Source: Polytrichum commune
Lineage: Eukaryota > Streptophyta > Polytrichopsida > Polytrichales > Polytrichaceae
NCBI GenBank assembly: GCA_950295325.1
Contig: OX485803.1
Span: 29,450,001 to 29,514,000 of the forward strand
Direction: 5' to 3'
DNA: 64,000 nucleotides
The notes beneath the pieces are model-generated. The model worked only from the letters and a program-made list of their open reading frames with translations. It searched no databases and was not told where the DNA came from. The translations under genes and the position numbers were made by a program. This document shows, piece by piece, positions 49,501 to 60,900 of the stretch (position 1 is the stretch's first letter; the number at the start of each line of letters is the position of its first letter).

Positions 49501-50702
49501 TGCAAGGTCTGCTTGAGCCGAAATGTCTCTATGCAAGAAATGATCTTGTGAGTTCATATAATCGGCATGGAAATTATCTATGTTGGAAGCTCTAAATGAT
49601 TGAATGCACAAAACCATACCTTGTAAAGAAACTTAACGAACACATCCGCGGTCAAGATGTACCAAGTTGGACGACTCTCCTTTATCTTCTCGCATGCTTT
49701 GTAGCCAGATGGCGATATGAGATCCTTGAAGGTGGACAACTCTAACCTTCCAAAAGTGCGGATTCGAAGGAGCTTGGCCGGAATGTTTGCCTTGACATAA
49801 TCATGCTCGGTTGACCTGAGAGAAAATATGTGAGGAACGTGAGGTGAAAATAATGGAAAAGAATTGAAACAAAAATGAAAAATGAATGAAAAAAATGAGT
49901 GAGCTTACCAATTAATGTCGCTCATGACATTGAGAAATACACCGGTGTATCCTCTAAGGTCAACAACAATGCAATCCACCGAGATATGCCAACTCTTGTC
50001 ATCGGCGTGGTGGTTATTAATGTGTCTCCACCAAGCGGTGAGACGATGATTGCCTTCCCAGACGAAGAACATCTTCCCGGCGAAATGTGCAAGATCCGGA
50101 TCCTCCTTGAGCTTGGCGTCAAATTCTGCGGAGGCCTCTTGCCAGAGAGGGCTCCAAGAGGCCATAATGCCAGGGGGAATGGGGAGGTCCACGGGAACGT
50201 CGTTGAAAGCAGACACTTAAAGAACCCGATCACCCTCTCGGTATCCCATTACAAATTCACATTCCAAGCGCTGCACCTCAACCTCACTTATAAGACGGAC
50301 GAGAGGGAGGGCTCTCAAGCGGCACAAAGGAATGGATAAGCGGGACTTACAGGTTGGCTTAATCCGGAGGCGTTGGATAACACCAATGGAGTCCTCCTTT
50401 TGTGATTTCCGAAGCTCAAGCTCACACACCACGGGATCCGTGTCGGCAACTGCTTGAACGGCATCTTCGCTCATTGCGAGAGCCTAACAAAAACACAAAT
50501 AGTAAAACCATGCTTAGAAAGCTAGAACTCAAAAAACTTGCTCAACAAATTATTCAACAACTATCCAACTCACCTCTACTTGTAATGGGCCCTGCGAATT
50601 GAGACTCTCAACCTGCACAGCTTCAACTTCAACCGCGGGGGCCGCAAGAACAACATCCTCTCCAGATTGGGGTTGCGATTGCGCAACCTGTGAAGAGTCC
50701 AT
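46502..50702 (-). pseudogene. ParB-like / beta-class DNA methyltransferase-like gene, 11 exons, disabled
   Basis: Exons (descending): 50702-50574, 50483-49909, 49815-49620, 49499-49333, 49231-49013, 48931-48690, 48598-47911, 47817-47482, 47375-47117, 47020-46822, 46724-46502; AATAAA at 46446. Nearly all GT-AG junctions keep phase; only exon 3 to 4 does not. Exon 2 carries FFVWEGNHRLTAWWRHIN, like the ParB/Srx GxHR box, then ISVDCIVVD and FLNVMSDIN. Exon 7 holds a Ser/Pro/Thr-rich linker. Exon 8 has GLDLLFADIPENLPV, DHGVLVLAHC and FYVAEDWFGMNDL, matching motif IV (DPPY/W changed to DIPE) and the following strands. Exon 9 has HEKHPIFFSILLATF (family TEKP) and DKNDVIMD; exon 10 continues GGSITACRSLERHIVALESD (motif I). 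The order IV-X-I is the beta class. Stops: TAA 50217-50219, TGA 48866-48868, TAG 47130-47132. The ParB assignment is tentative; the methyltransferase fold is firmer. Confidence 0.72.
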
Positions 50703-51559
50703 ATCCTAAGAACATGGAGAAAATGAGAATTTCACAAAGAAAAGTCAATAACTTCGTAACTATAAAGAAACAAATCCTCACAAAAACAATACAAGGCCGA
50801 GAGCAAACTACAAATGGAAATGGCCGAATGCTAAGTCAAGTGGTAAACTCTAGCACTAACCTACCTACGAATGAGAGGCCTCGGATCCGAGGCCTCTTTT
50901 CCTACCTCCTCCTTATGCACTACCCAAAAGAAAAAAACCAAGAGAAATCTTATGTGAACATAGCAGTTTGACTTTTAAAGCCCATACATTGTCTCCAAAA
51001 TGAGGCCTCGGATCCGAGGCCTCTTCACAAACCTCTTACTCATGTAATACCCAAAACAAGAAGGCCGAGAGCAATCTTACACGAACATAACATTTTAATT
51101 TTTCTAGCATAAAATTCACACAAACATGAGGCCTCGGATCCGAGGCCTCTTCCAAAACACATACTTATTCACTACCCAAAACAAGAAGGCCGAGAGCATT
51201 CGAAAATGAACATAAGATTTTCATTTTTCAAGCACATACCTTGACACAAAAATGAGGCCTCGGATCCGAGGCCTCTTCACAAAATACCTACTTATGCACT
51301 ACCCAAAACAATAGGGCCAAGCGCATTAAAAAATGAGCATAACATTTTAACTTTTCATGCACATACCTTGACACAAAAATGAGGCCTCGGATCCGAGGAC
51401 TCTTCCGAATGCCCCTCCTTATGAAATACATACTACAGAAAATGGCCGAGAGAATTCAAAAATGAACCTAACATTTTCATTTTTCAAGCACACAACCTGA
51501 CTAAAAAATGAGGCCTCGGATCCGAGGCCTCTTCCAAATGCCCCTCCTTGATGATTTTA

Positions 51560-52012
51560 AAACCTAACCAATTTACTTGTTACATGGCTCACGGGTGTTC
51601 ACCCGTGATGTTCACATTTGATGATGTTCCAGGGGAGGTCACTCCATTGCCAAGTTGCATCACCAAAATGGGTCAAAATTTTTTCAAATGTTTTTGGAAG
51701 GTAGATATACATGATATCTATTACGGAGTAAAATATCATGACCAAATTTGATGATCATATTTTTCTAGAAAACATACCATTTCTACCTAGAATGACGCAG
51801 AATTCAACTAAAACAATTACTAGGAAAAATGAAGATGACAAAAAATTTCAAAAAAATAACCAAAAGATATAATCAATGGTTATGAATATAGAGAAAAACA
51901 AATCATAATTTTTAAAAATATTTGACATGGAGACATCTCCCCGTGATGATGCTAAATCCTACCCAAGTTACCTGTTACATGGCCCACGGGTGTTCACCCG
52001 TGGGGCACACAT
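51560..52012. repeat. Recurrent hairpin unit CACGGGTG/CACCCGTG within the array
   Basis: CACGGGTGTTCACCCGTG, preceded by TTACTTGTTACATGG, occurs near 51587 and 51986. A variant CACGGGCGTTCACCCGTG occurs near 55202. It forms an 8-bp stem with a TT loop and marks places where the regular palindrome spacing breaks. Confidence 0.8.
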
Positions 52013-52237
52013 TTGATCATGTTAAAACCTAACTTTTCATGCACATACCTTGACACAAAAATGAGGCCTCGGATCCGAGGCCTCTTCCGAGTGCCCCTCC
52101 TTATGAAATACATACTACAGAAAATGGCCGAGAGAATTCAAAAATGAACCTAACATTTTCATTTTTCAAGCACAAACCTTGACACAAAAAAAAGGCCTCG
52201 GATCCGAGGCCTCTTCCCAAAGCTCCTACTTATGCAC

Positions 52238-52950
52238 TTAACAAAATACAATCCCCCCCCCGCAGCTTCAGACCTCCATATCTTCCACGTGTGGTCTCCG
52301 AATCTCACAATCAACCACTCTATCGTCATCTACGTGAAATGTAGATGCCGATGGACACCTCACTTGCCCCATTTGGGCAAAAATCAAGGAAGTTATGCCT
52401 GTTTAAACATTCGCAGTCCCGGGAACCACTCCCAGGGGACTGCTGATCGAGGGCACTAAAAGGAGGCCTCGGATCCGAGGCCTCATTTTGAAACTAGTGT
52501 ACATACTCAAAAACAAGCAAAGTGCCTCATTCATACAAGCTATACGTTGAATCAAAAAACCTCAAGTGGCCTCGGCTGAGAGGCCTCCGATCCGAGGGCT
52601 CACACACAAAGTAATTTACGTACTCCAAACCAACCATAGTGCCTCATCCGTACACTAGTTTTGGAACACATAAAAGAGGCCTCGGATCCGAGGCCTCTTC
52701 TCCTAGCTCCTACATATGCACTTAACAAAACACATTTCCCCCCCCCCGGCAGCTTCAGACCTCCATATCTTCCACGTGTTGTCTCCGAATCTAACAATCA
52801 ACCACTCTATCGTCATCTACGTGAAATGTAGATGCCGATGGACACCTCACTTGCTCCATTTGGGCAAAATTCAAGGAAGTTATGCCTGTTTAAACATTCG
52901 CAGTCCCGGGAGCCACTCCCTGGGGACTGCTGATCGAGGGCACTAAAAGG
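52238..52950. repeat. Two near-identical 220-bp segments, 484 bp apart, inside the array
   Basis: Segments starting near 52250 and 52737 begin with a C run and share GCAGCTTCAGACCTCCATAT, TCCACGTGT, ATCAACCACTCTATCGTCAT and GCAGTCCCGGGA. Both end at a palindrome (52463 and 52950). They are a higher-order unit of the array, not a gene. Confidence 0.9.
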
Positions 52951-53102
52951 AGGCCTCGGATCCGAGGCCTCATTTGCAAACTAGTTTACATACTCAAAAA
53001 CAAGCAAAGTGCCTCATTCATACAAGCTATACATTGAATCAAAAAACCTCAAGTGGCCTCGGCTGAGAGGCCTCGGATCCGAGGCCTCATTTTGAAACTA
53101 GT

Positions 53103-54321
53103 CACTACAAGGAAATGTGTGTATAATTGACAAAAATGTGACACTAAAATGTCCGAAGTGACAAAATCAGCTCAAAGCTATGAGTTTTTGTCAATTCGGA
53201 CATTATTCAAAATTTGTGTCAATTTTCTGTCATCAAATTTATATATTTCACGTTTAACTTATTCCCTTCACCTGAGCATGTGTCTCATATTTATTAACAA
53301 CAAAAGGTGTTACAAAAGGTTTTTAATTATTGTAATTACTAGTATAAGTAATTAATATAAATAATGTATTTACTATAATTAATGTAATAACTAATTTAAT
53401 TAATTAATGTAATAACTAATTTAATTAATTAATGTAAATACTGAAATTACCAATTTAAGTAAATACTGAAATTACCCTTTTGAGTAATACTGAAATTACC
53501 AATTTAAGTAAATACTGAAATTACCAATTTAACTACTGAAATTTGTTAATTTAAGTAAATATTGAAATTTTCTAATTTAGGTAAATACTGAAATTTGCTA
53601 ATTTAAGTAAATACTGAAATTTTCTATTTTCAGTAAAATACTGAAATTATTGTAATTAATGTAGTTAAAATAATTACAATAATTACTGTAATAATGTTTA
53701 GGAGTATTTTTGTAAATTGTTTTTAATACAAATACAATACGTACTAATTAAAAACAGTAAATACATTAATTCTATGCTTGTTTTTACTTTCACTAATTAA
53801 AATATATATATACATAAGTTTATAAGTCTTATGGCTTCTTCATACAAAATTCTTACATACTTGGCCTATATCATGTAATGAGCGGTGGCTTAGTGGCTAA
53901 GGCCTTTACACTATAGCCAAGAGGTTCAAGGTTTGATCCCCTTGACCCCTCACCCTTGGCTTTGCCTAGGGTAGGTAGGTGGCTTTGTCCATTAGCCTAG
54001 GTTAGGTGAGGTGGCCCTTCGCCCTTAGACCTATGTGAGTAGGCCCCGAATGCGAGGGTGGATTACTAATTTAGGATTTTTTTACTAGTATAACTTGGAC
54101 ATTAAATCACATCACCATGGGTAAATGACGAGGTAAAGAGAATCCAACATGGCAAGGGGGCCGGAGTAAATGGAATCCTACGTGTATAATTGTCCCAGAT
54201 GACAAAGAAGTTGACAGAACTCTGTTAATTGTATGACCGAATCAAGATGCCCTATATGACACCCAAATTAACAGAATTTCGTCACATTTTTGTCAAATAG
54301 GTCATATAAACTCTTGTAGTG
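53103..54321. mobile_element. CACTA-type non-autonomous element inside the palindrome array
   Basis: The ends are CACTACAAG (left) and CTTGTAGTG (right). Inverted TTGACAAAAATGTGAC blocks lie just inside both. AGT is duplicated at 53100-53102 and 54322-54324. CACTAC ends and a 3-bp duplication define the superfamily. Inside, 53440-53650 is a simple repeat built on ATACTGAAATTACC and AATTTAAGTAA, and 53880-54060 holds a SINE-like segment. There is no transposase. It is 1,219 bp. The palindromic array continues on both sides. Confidence 0.93.
53879..54060 (+). mobile_element. tRNA-derived SINE-like segment
   Basis: An A box TGGCTTAGTGG (53886-53896) and a B-box-like GGTTCAAGGTTTGATCC (53923-53939) lie about 37 bases apart, as in RNA polymerase III internal promoters. 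Related to the minus-strand fragment near 40.4 kb by the TGGCTTNGTGG start. It lies inside the CACTA-type element; its 3' end is not defined. Confidence 0.6.
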
Positions 54322-56657
54322 AGTGTACATACTCAAAAACAAGCAAAGTGCCTCATTCATACAAGCTATACGTTGAATCAAAAAACCTCAAGTGGCCTCG
54401 GCCGAGAGGCCTCGGATCCGAGGCCTTACACACAAACTAGTTTACATACTCAAAACCAACCAAAGTGCCTCTTCCGTACACTTGTTTTGGAACACATAAA
54501 AGAGGCCTCGGATCCGAGGCCTCATTCACAAACTAGTTTACATACTCAAAACAAACCAAAGTGCCTCATCCGTACACATGTTTTGGAACACATAAAAGAG
54601 GCCTCGGATCCGAGGCCTCATTCACAAACTAGTTTACATACTCAAAACAAACCAAAGTGCCTCTTCCGTACACTTGTTTTGGAACACATAAAAGAGGCCT
54701 CGGATCCGAGGCCTCATTCATAAACTAGTTTACATACTCAAAACCAAGCAAAGTGCCTCTTCCGTACACTTGTTTTGGAACACATAAAAGAGGCCTCGGA
54801 TCCGAGGCCTCATTCACAAACTAGTTTACATACTCAAAACAAACCAAAGTGCCTCATCCGTACACATGTTTTGGAACACATAAAAGAGGCCTCGGATCTG
54901 AGGCCTCATTCACAAACTAGTTTACATACTCAAAACAAACCAAAGTGCCTCTTCCGTACACTTGTTTTGGAACACATAAAAGAGGCCTCGGATCCGAGGC
55001 CTCATTCACAAACTAGTTTACATCCTCAAAAACAAGCAAAGTGCCTCATTCATACAAGTTATACTTTGAATAAAAAAACCTCAAGTGGCCTCGGCCGAGA
55101 GGCCTCGGATCCGAGGCCTCACACACAAACTAGTTTACATACTCAGAACCAACCAAAGTGCCTCATAAAGACATGCCTAACCAAGTTACTTGTTACATGG
55201 CCCACGGGCGTTCACCCGTGGGGCACAAGGCAGAGAGCAAGGAATCAAAATTGGAAGAAAGTTGACATTCCATTAGTTTGAGAAATCAAGAACCTCACCT
55301 CTCTCAAAACCCTACCTCTCACATACTCAAACTTACACAAATATGAGGCCTCGGATCCGAGGCCTCTTCTCCTAGCTCTTTCTTATGCACTACACAAAAC
55401 GAGACAAGGCCGAGAGCAATCGATGTGGACATAACATTTTGATTTTTCAAGCACAAACCTACCCACAAATAAGAGGCCTCGGATCCGAGGCCTCTTCCTA
55501 TGGCTCCCACTTATGCACTACACAATAGAAGAAATGGCCGAGAGCAAGAAATCAATAAAGCAAGAAAGTTGACATTCCATTAGTTTGAGAAATCAAGAAC
55601 CTCGCCTCTCTCAAAACCCTACCTCTCACATACTCAAACTTACACAAATAAGAGGCCTCGGATCCGAGGCCTCTTCCCCGAGCTCCTTCTTATGCACTAC
55701 ACAAAACGAGACAAGGCCGAGAGCAATCGATGTGGACATAACATTTTGATTTTTCAAGCACAAACCTACCCACAAATAAGAGGCCTCGGATCCGAGGCCT
55801 CTTCCTATGGCTCCCACTTATGCACTACACAATAGAAGAAATGGCCGAGAGCAAGAAATCAAGAAAGCAAGAAAGTCGACATTCCATTAGTTTGAGAAAT
55901 CAAGAACCTCGCCTCTCTCAAAACCCTACCTTTCACATACTCAAACTTACACAAATATGAGGCCTCGGATCCGAGGCCTCTTCCCCTAGCTCGTTCTTGT
56001 GCACTACACAAAACGAGACAAGGCCGAGAGCAATTGATGTGCACATAACATTTTGATTTTTCAAGCACAAACCTACCCACAAATAAAAGGCCTCGGATCC
56101 GAGGCCTCTTCCTATGGCTCCCACTTATGCACTACACAATAGAAGAAACGGCCGAGAGCAAGGCATCAAGAAAGCAAGAAAGTTGACATTCCATTAGGTT
56201 GAGAAATCAAGAACCTCGCCTCTCTCAAAACCCTACCTTTCACATACTCAAACTTACACAAATATGAGGCCTCGGATCCGAGGCCTCTTCCTATGGCTCC
56301 CACTTATGCACTACACAATAGAAGAAATGGCCGAGAGCAAGGAATCAAGAAAGCAAGAAAGTCGACATTCCATTAGTTTGAGAAATCAAGAACCTCGCCT
56401 CTCTCAAAACCCTACCTTTCACATACTCAAACTTACACAAATATGAGGCCTCGGATCCGAGGCCTCTTCCCCTAGCTCATTCTTGTGCACTACACAAAAT
56501 GAGACAAGGCCGAGAGCAACATGATGTGCACATAACCTTTTGATTTTTCAAGCACAAACATACCTTTCCTGACATGTTCCTAAACCCAAATCAGGACAAG
56601 GCCGAAAGCAAGTCAAGCTGATATTCCAAATACTATGAGAAATCAAGGTGATAGGAA

Positions 56658-57657
56658 TTAAGCAAAAACGTTGGCGAACATAGCTTGGCCGAGATCCCGA
56701 CACCTTGCCAGAATTTGGAGTATGCCCTCCACTGAAGCCCCTATATTGGCGCCACTATCTTCCGAGGTCCCGTCCTCTGTCGGCGTTATTGGAGTGCTTC
56801 TCGAATCTCCGAGGTTTACTTGCGCCATTCCTCTCCCGCGGCCACGCCCTCGCCTTGATGTTTGTTGTGTTCCGCCCGCCTTGCTTCGCTGAAATCTTGA
56901 AGCAGGGGTCACAACATCCACACTTAGGGTTTCTGCGCATGGGTCTCCTCCTTCAGCTCTTTCGTGGCCTCCCAACAAATTTGATTTCAGATCTTCCTTT
57001 GCCGCTTTCCTCTTGGACGCCTTCATTTTGTCTCTTGCTTGAATCGTTGGTTGTCCCGACATCGGTTCTCGCTCTTCTAACGCCTTCTCAATTTGTTGTG
57101 CTACCTCCTTGTTGTCTTCTTCGTAGATATTTCCACTATCTCCACTTCCCCCTTCTTCCTATATTTAAGATAAAACAATGTTTATAACAATGATGGCAAA
57201 CCATAATATCTAAAAGAAAAGTTGTTTCACAGTTGAATATGTTCTACCATTTTTATTATGTGCTCAAACAACTGAATATATGGAGAACCCGAAGAATACG
57301 TACGACACTTGTAGAGTTTGTCTCTTCGCGTGAGTCCTCTTGGATGCTGTCGTTTCCCAACTCCTCCACTTCTGCCATTGGTTGCGCTTTACTTCCGTCC
57401 GCCTCTTCTACAATCGGTGATAAATGAAAAGGCCGAATCCCACAGTCTAGCCTCCACGAAGGTTTCCGCAGGTCCTTTATGCTTTGGCTCAAATCCTCGG
57501 GCGTCCCACGGCCCTCGATTGGCGCTTTCCTTGCCTTTGACTTTTGTGTCCTCACTGTCTTTCTCTTCTTATCAATGTAATGTGTAGACGATCGCCTCCT
57601 CTTCTTTTTCTTAGATGGTTCCGTTGTCGGAGGTTGTGAATTGCCTATTTCCTTCAT
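56658..57657 (-). CDS. MULE accessory gene A, basic nuclear-type protein, two exons
   Basis: Exon 1 is 57657-57304 (donor GTACGT) and exon 2 is 57158-56658 (acceptor AAATATAG). The phase-0 join gives 284 residues with no stop. I do not recognise the family. Residues 17-45 are strongly basic (KKKKRRR, KKRKTVRTQKSKARK), a likely nuclear localisation signal. The middle is acidic. Exon 2 begins EEGGSGDSGNIYEEDN, then KMKASKRKAAKEDLK, then RRGRGRGRG, and ends with an Ile/Leu helix GILQILARCRDLGQAMFANV. It is transcribed away from the transposase gene, the two starts lying 320 bases apart, so they probably share a promoter region. It is the only cargo frame here without a stop. A structural or DNA-binding helper of transposition is one guess. 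Confidence 0.6.
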
Positions 57658-57976
57658 GTGTTCAACCCTCCCGCAATTCAGACCTATTCGCTCTATTTCC
57701 TTTCCACAACCTCACCACATCAAACTCACACATTGGAAAGAAAGTGAGCAATCGCATTCTTCTCAGTATATAATTGCAATACCTCCCGATGGGAGGCGCG
57801 CTTTACTATCTAACAACCATCTTTGTAATTAGGGGTATCTTTTTTTAGGATGCCTGACAGTTTTGTCTCCTTCCTGATATTCATGCGTATTTGTTTATAA
57901 CTTCATCATCATCACCATTCTCCTTCTCTATGCATCTTTGCATCTTTGTTCCTTCACGTTTGCTTTCTCTGCCTTC

Positions 57977-60900
57977 ATGGCTTCCACCTCAATTCTTCCT
58001 CCCGTCTCTGAGATGGCCGAACTTCGTTCACATGGCATCGGGGTCCCTATTATATTCCCCATTGGTGCACAAGGTATTGTTGTTGTCTCGGAGCTTCATC
58101 TTAGCATTAGGTTCTCTTTGAAAGCTAGTACAATATGGGTAGAGCGTGAGATCTACCATCCTGATACTGGATTGCTCGTTCATACCTTCCATGAGACCTC
58201 CAAGGTAACTGACAATGGCAATGTAGTGTGGGAGCTTGGCGCGGGAAAGTATAGGGTTTGTGGCTGGCCAGATTCTCAGATGGGAGTGTCAACAGAAATC
58301 CTTCCTCCTCTTCGATCATCCACTGTTGCCTTTAGCATACCCCCGGTAATAAGCGTCAAGACCGAGCCTGGTGTAGACAACGTTATAGACTTGTCTGATT
58401 CTTCGAGTGAAGATGTACCAGTGCATAAGGCTGCTGTCCATGATTCCCCTCATTTGTTTCCCTTTGCATCCTACGTAACGCCTTCTCCATCTAGCTCTGT
58501 CCCTTCAACTACTTCGGTCCCTACATCTAAACCTCCTCAAACTATTGTTCAATGTCTTCGTCGTCTTGGCTCTATGCCCGGTAGTAAGAACGTCCTCAAG
58601 AAAATAGATTACGATAAAATCAAAATCCAAGAAGTTAATCACCTTCCCCCTCGTTTCGATGGCACCCAGTTATTTGTCCTCCCTGCAGCAAAAGTCTCTT
58701 CATCTCAAACCAGGGCCAAGTCGTTGGACGGCATGGACAAGCAATATGATGGCCATGTTTGGACTAAGACTCAAACCACCAACATTACAAACGACGTTGG
58801 CCTTGCATTTCGTTCCTCTACCTGTGTTGGCCATCTCCAATGCCAAAACCCGAGTTGTGATTACCTTCAACGCGCCCATCGTACCTCTAAGGTCAATGAC
58901 ACAGAATTTGAAGGTTTCACTAAAGATCCTTTCCCTCTCTCTGGCATTGTGCCATCCGGATCTACTCTTGTCTGCAGGATTTGTAAAGAGCCTCCCAAAT
59001 GCATTGCACTATGCGAGGCCAAAATCTTCTACGTCCATGGGAAGGAGTCATCCCAAAGAGCCTGCATTCATCTCGGTTCTCATCAACATCCAGTGAAGGT
59101 TGGAGACTGCAGAGATAGTCGGAAGCGTATCAATGCACTTCTTGAGGAGCACGTTGAACGTACGCCTCAAGCCACCCACAGCAAGATCGTCCTTGAAGCT
59201 AGCAAGGACATTGTTGGTGAGTTTCTCCTTTCTGGCGATAATGACACACACCGTCTCTTCTCTTTAAAAGAGCTTGAACCTGTTTTTGAGAGCTGTAGAG
59301 AGTTGAATTCCCCAAACCTTCGCTCGAAGGTTACCTCTTTCAAATATTTGCGGAGGTTTGGTGTTATGGATGGCATCGCGAAGCTCCGAGGCGTTAGCAA
59401 TTGGGCCTACGTCCAACGGAACCAATTCCCAGGACAAGGTGACGATACAGACAAGGTGTTCGTCTTCAAGATGTCGGAGGTTGGTCCTGGAAGTGGAGTG
59501 GATTTGGTTCGTCGGATGCAACCGGGTGGGGACCTGGAGAACGCGTGGATGATGTCCGATCACGTGAAGCGGGTCAAAGGGTGGACCACCATGGCCGCTC
59601 ATGTGTACGATGGGACTTATCAACGGGTCATGACCATTTCATGTTGTGATTTCCAATCGGAGGATAAGGATGCCCAAGTTCTCTTCTGGCAGAACCTCAA
59701 CCACGTCATGGCCCGACACGGTATCCCACATCCAAACTTTATAGGCTTCATGGCGGACAGTGCCCAAGCCAATTGGAACGATGTTCGCATTGTGTATGGT
59801 TCAGGGGATCCCAAAGTTCCAATGGAGGGTCGTGAGCGCACTTGTTTTTTCCATTGGAAACAATCGCTCGAAAAACATACGAAATCGTATATAAAGCATG
59901 AGTTACAAGACCAACATAGACATCTTTGCCTTCAATATCGAAATGCGTCATCTATGGAAGAGGCTGAGACTAGGTACCTAGCTATCAAGGCTTGGTGGGC
60001 GTCATCGAATTGTACAAGTGAGGACGGTCTCAAGCATCTTCAGCTCTGGCTTGCTTTTTGGCACTTCCGCTACCTTCAATGGGGTGGTTTCATGGAACTG
60101 GTACATCTCCTTTATAATTCATTATTGGTTTTTCTTGGATTCGATTTCCTCTCTCTGTACATTTATATTAATACTTGATTTCTCCAATCAGGAAAAGGTT
60201 TTAACCCAAGACCAATTGGCCGAGATGCCGTCGTGCAATCTTGCGGAGTCCGTCCACAACAAGTGGCTTCAAGCCTCCGGCAACAAGGGTGGAGATCTAT
60301 ACGTGGCTACGGTTGACGACTACATTCGCGCCTTCTTACAAGTTGTTGCATACTACTAGTTCCTTAAAGGTGGAATTGGCGGAGATGGTCCAAGCAAAGA
60401 AGAACTAAAGCTCAGGGGTGCTCAACGTCGAGCTCAGCGTACTGGCGACCCCACAGTGTTGCAGAAGGTCTTGCTTGACATGTCCGGTGGGGAAGAATTT
60501 TGCACTCGCGATCCACACCTTGAGGGCGCCGAGGTGTTTGGATCGCAGAAGCGAAGACCAGACACTCCAATTGGTGATGATGGCGAGACCCACCGCCCCG
60601 ATACCGTGAACTTCTCTCGCCCTCCCCCCGATAAGCGTGTCACTCGATCTCAACCAGAAATACTACCCACTATCATTGAGGAGTCTTCCCCCTCTGTACA
60701 AGAAGTTCAAGTGCCTTCACCTGCAGGACTTGGTTTCCAGCGTGTCACTGTCGTGCAAGAAACCAAAGTAGATGTCTCTCTTTGGCATATTGCCCGCATA
60801 CCCTATACGTCTGGGAAGTCTTGTTGGGCTAATCATGCGGGCACGAAGAAGAAGTGCACCGCAAGAATCGTCACTAATAATAAGAGCGTCCCTGCGCTGA

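Larger units (their letters stand above)
50875..56466. repeat. Array of about 29 perfect 22-bp palindromes in regularly spaced units
   Basis: Each unit carries GAGGCCTCGGA followed by its exact reverse complement; many extend to 26 bp with AA/TT outside. Approximate starts: 50875, 51002, 51128, 51254, 51381, 51510, 52063, 52192, 52463, 52579, 52677, 52950, 53067, 54406, then every 96 bp to 54982, 55099, 55345, 55473, 55652, 55780, 55959, 56087, 56266, 56445. Spacing falls into families: about 126 bp (51.0-51.5 kb), exactly 96 bp (54.4-55.0 kb), and a 307-bp higher-order unit holding two palindromes (55.3-56.3 kb). The DNA between palindromes is shared within a family (GGCCGAGAGCAA, ACTAGTTTACATACTCAAAA). 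The palindrome is better conserved than its surroundings. The array fills the space between the ParB/methyltransferase-like gene start and accessory gene A. Confidence 0.97.

Noticed and set aside
54319-55281. Open frames with a repeated 32-residue peptide
   Set aside because: They are simply the 96-bp palindrome units read in frame; the frame is lost where the spacing changes, and no start or splice context supports a gene.
55319-56124. Three identical 63-codon minus-strand frames 307 bp apart
   Set aside because: They are translations of the 307-bp higher-order repeat, each crossing two palindromes.
50875-56466. CRISPR-like array
   Set aside because: The repeats are perfect palindromes with intervening DNA shared between units rather than unique spacers, and the setting is a plant transposon.
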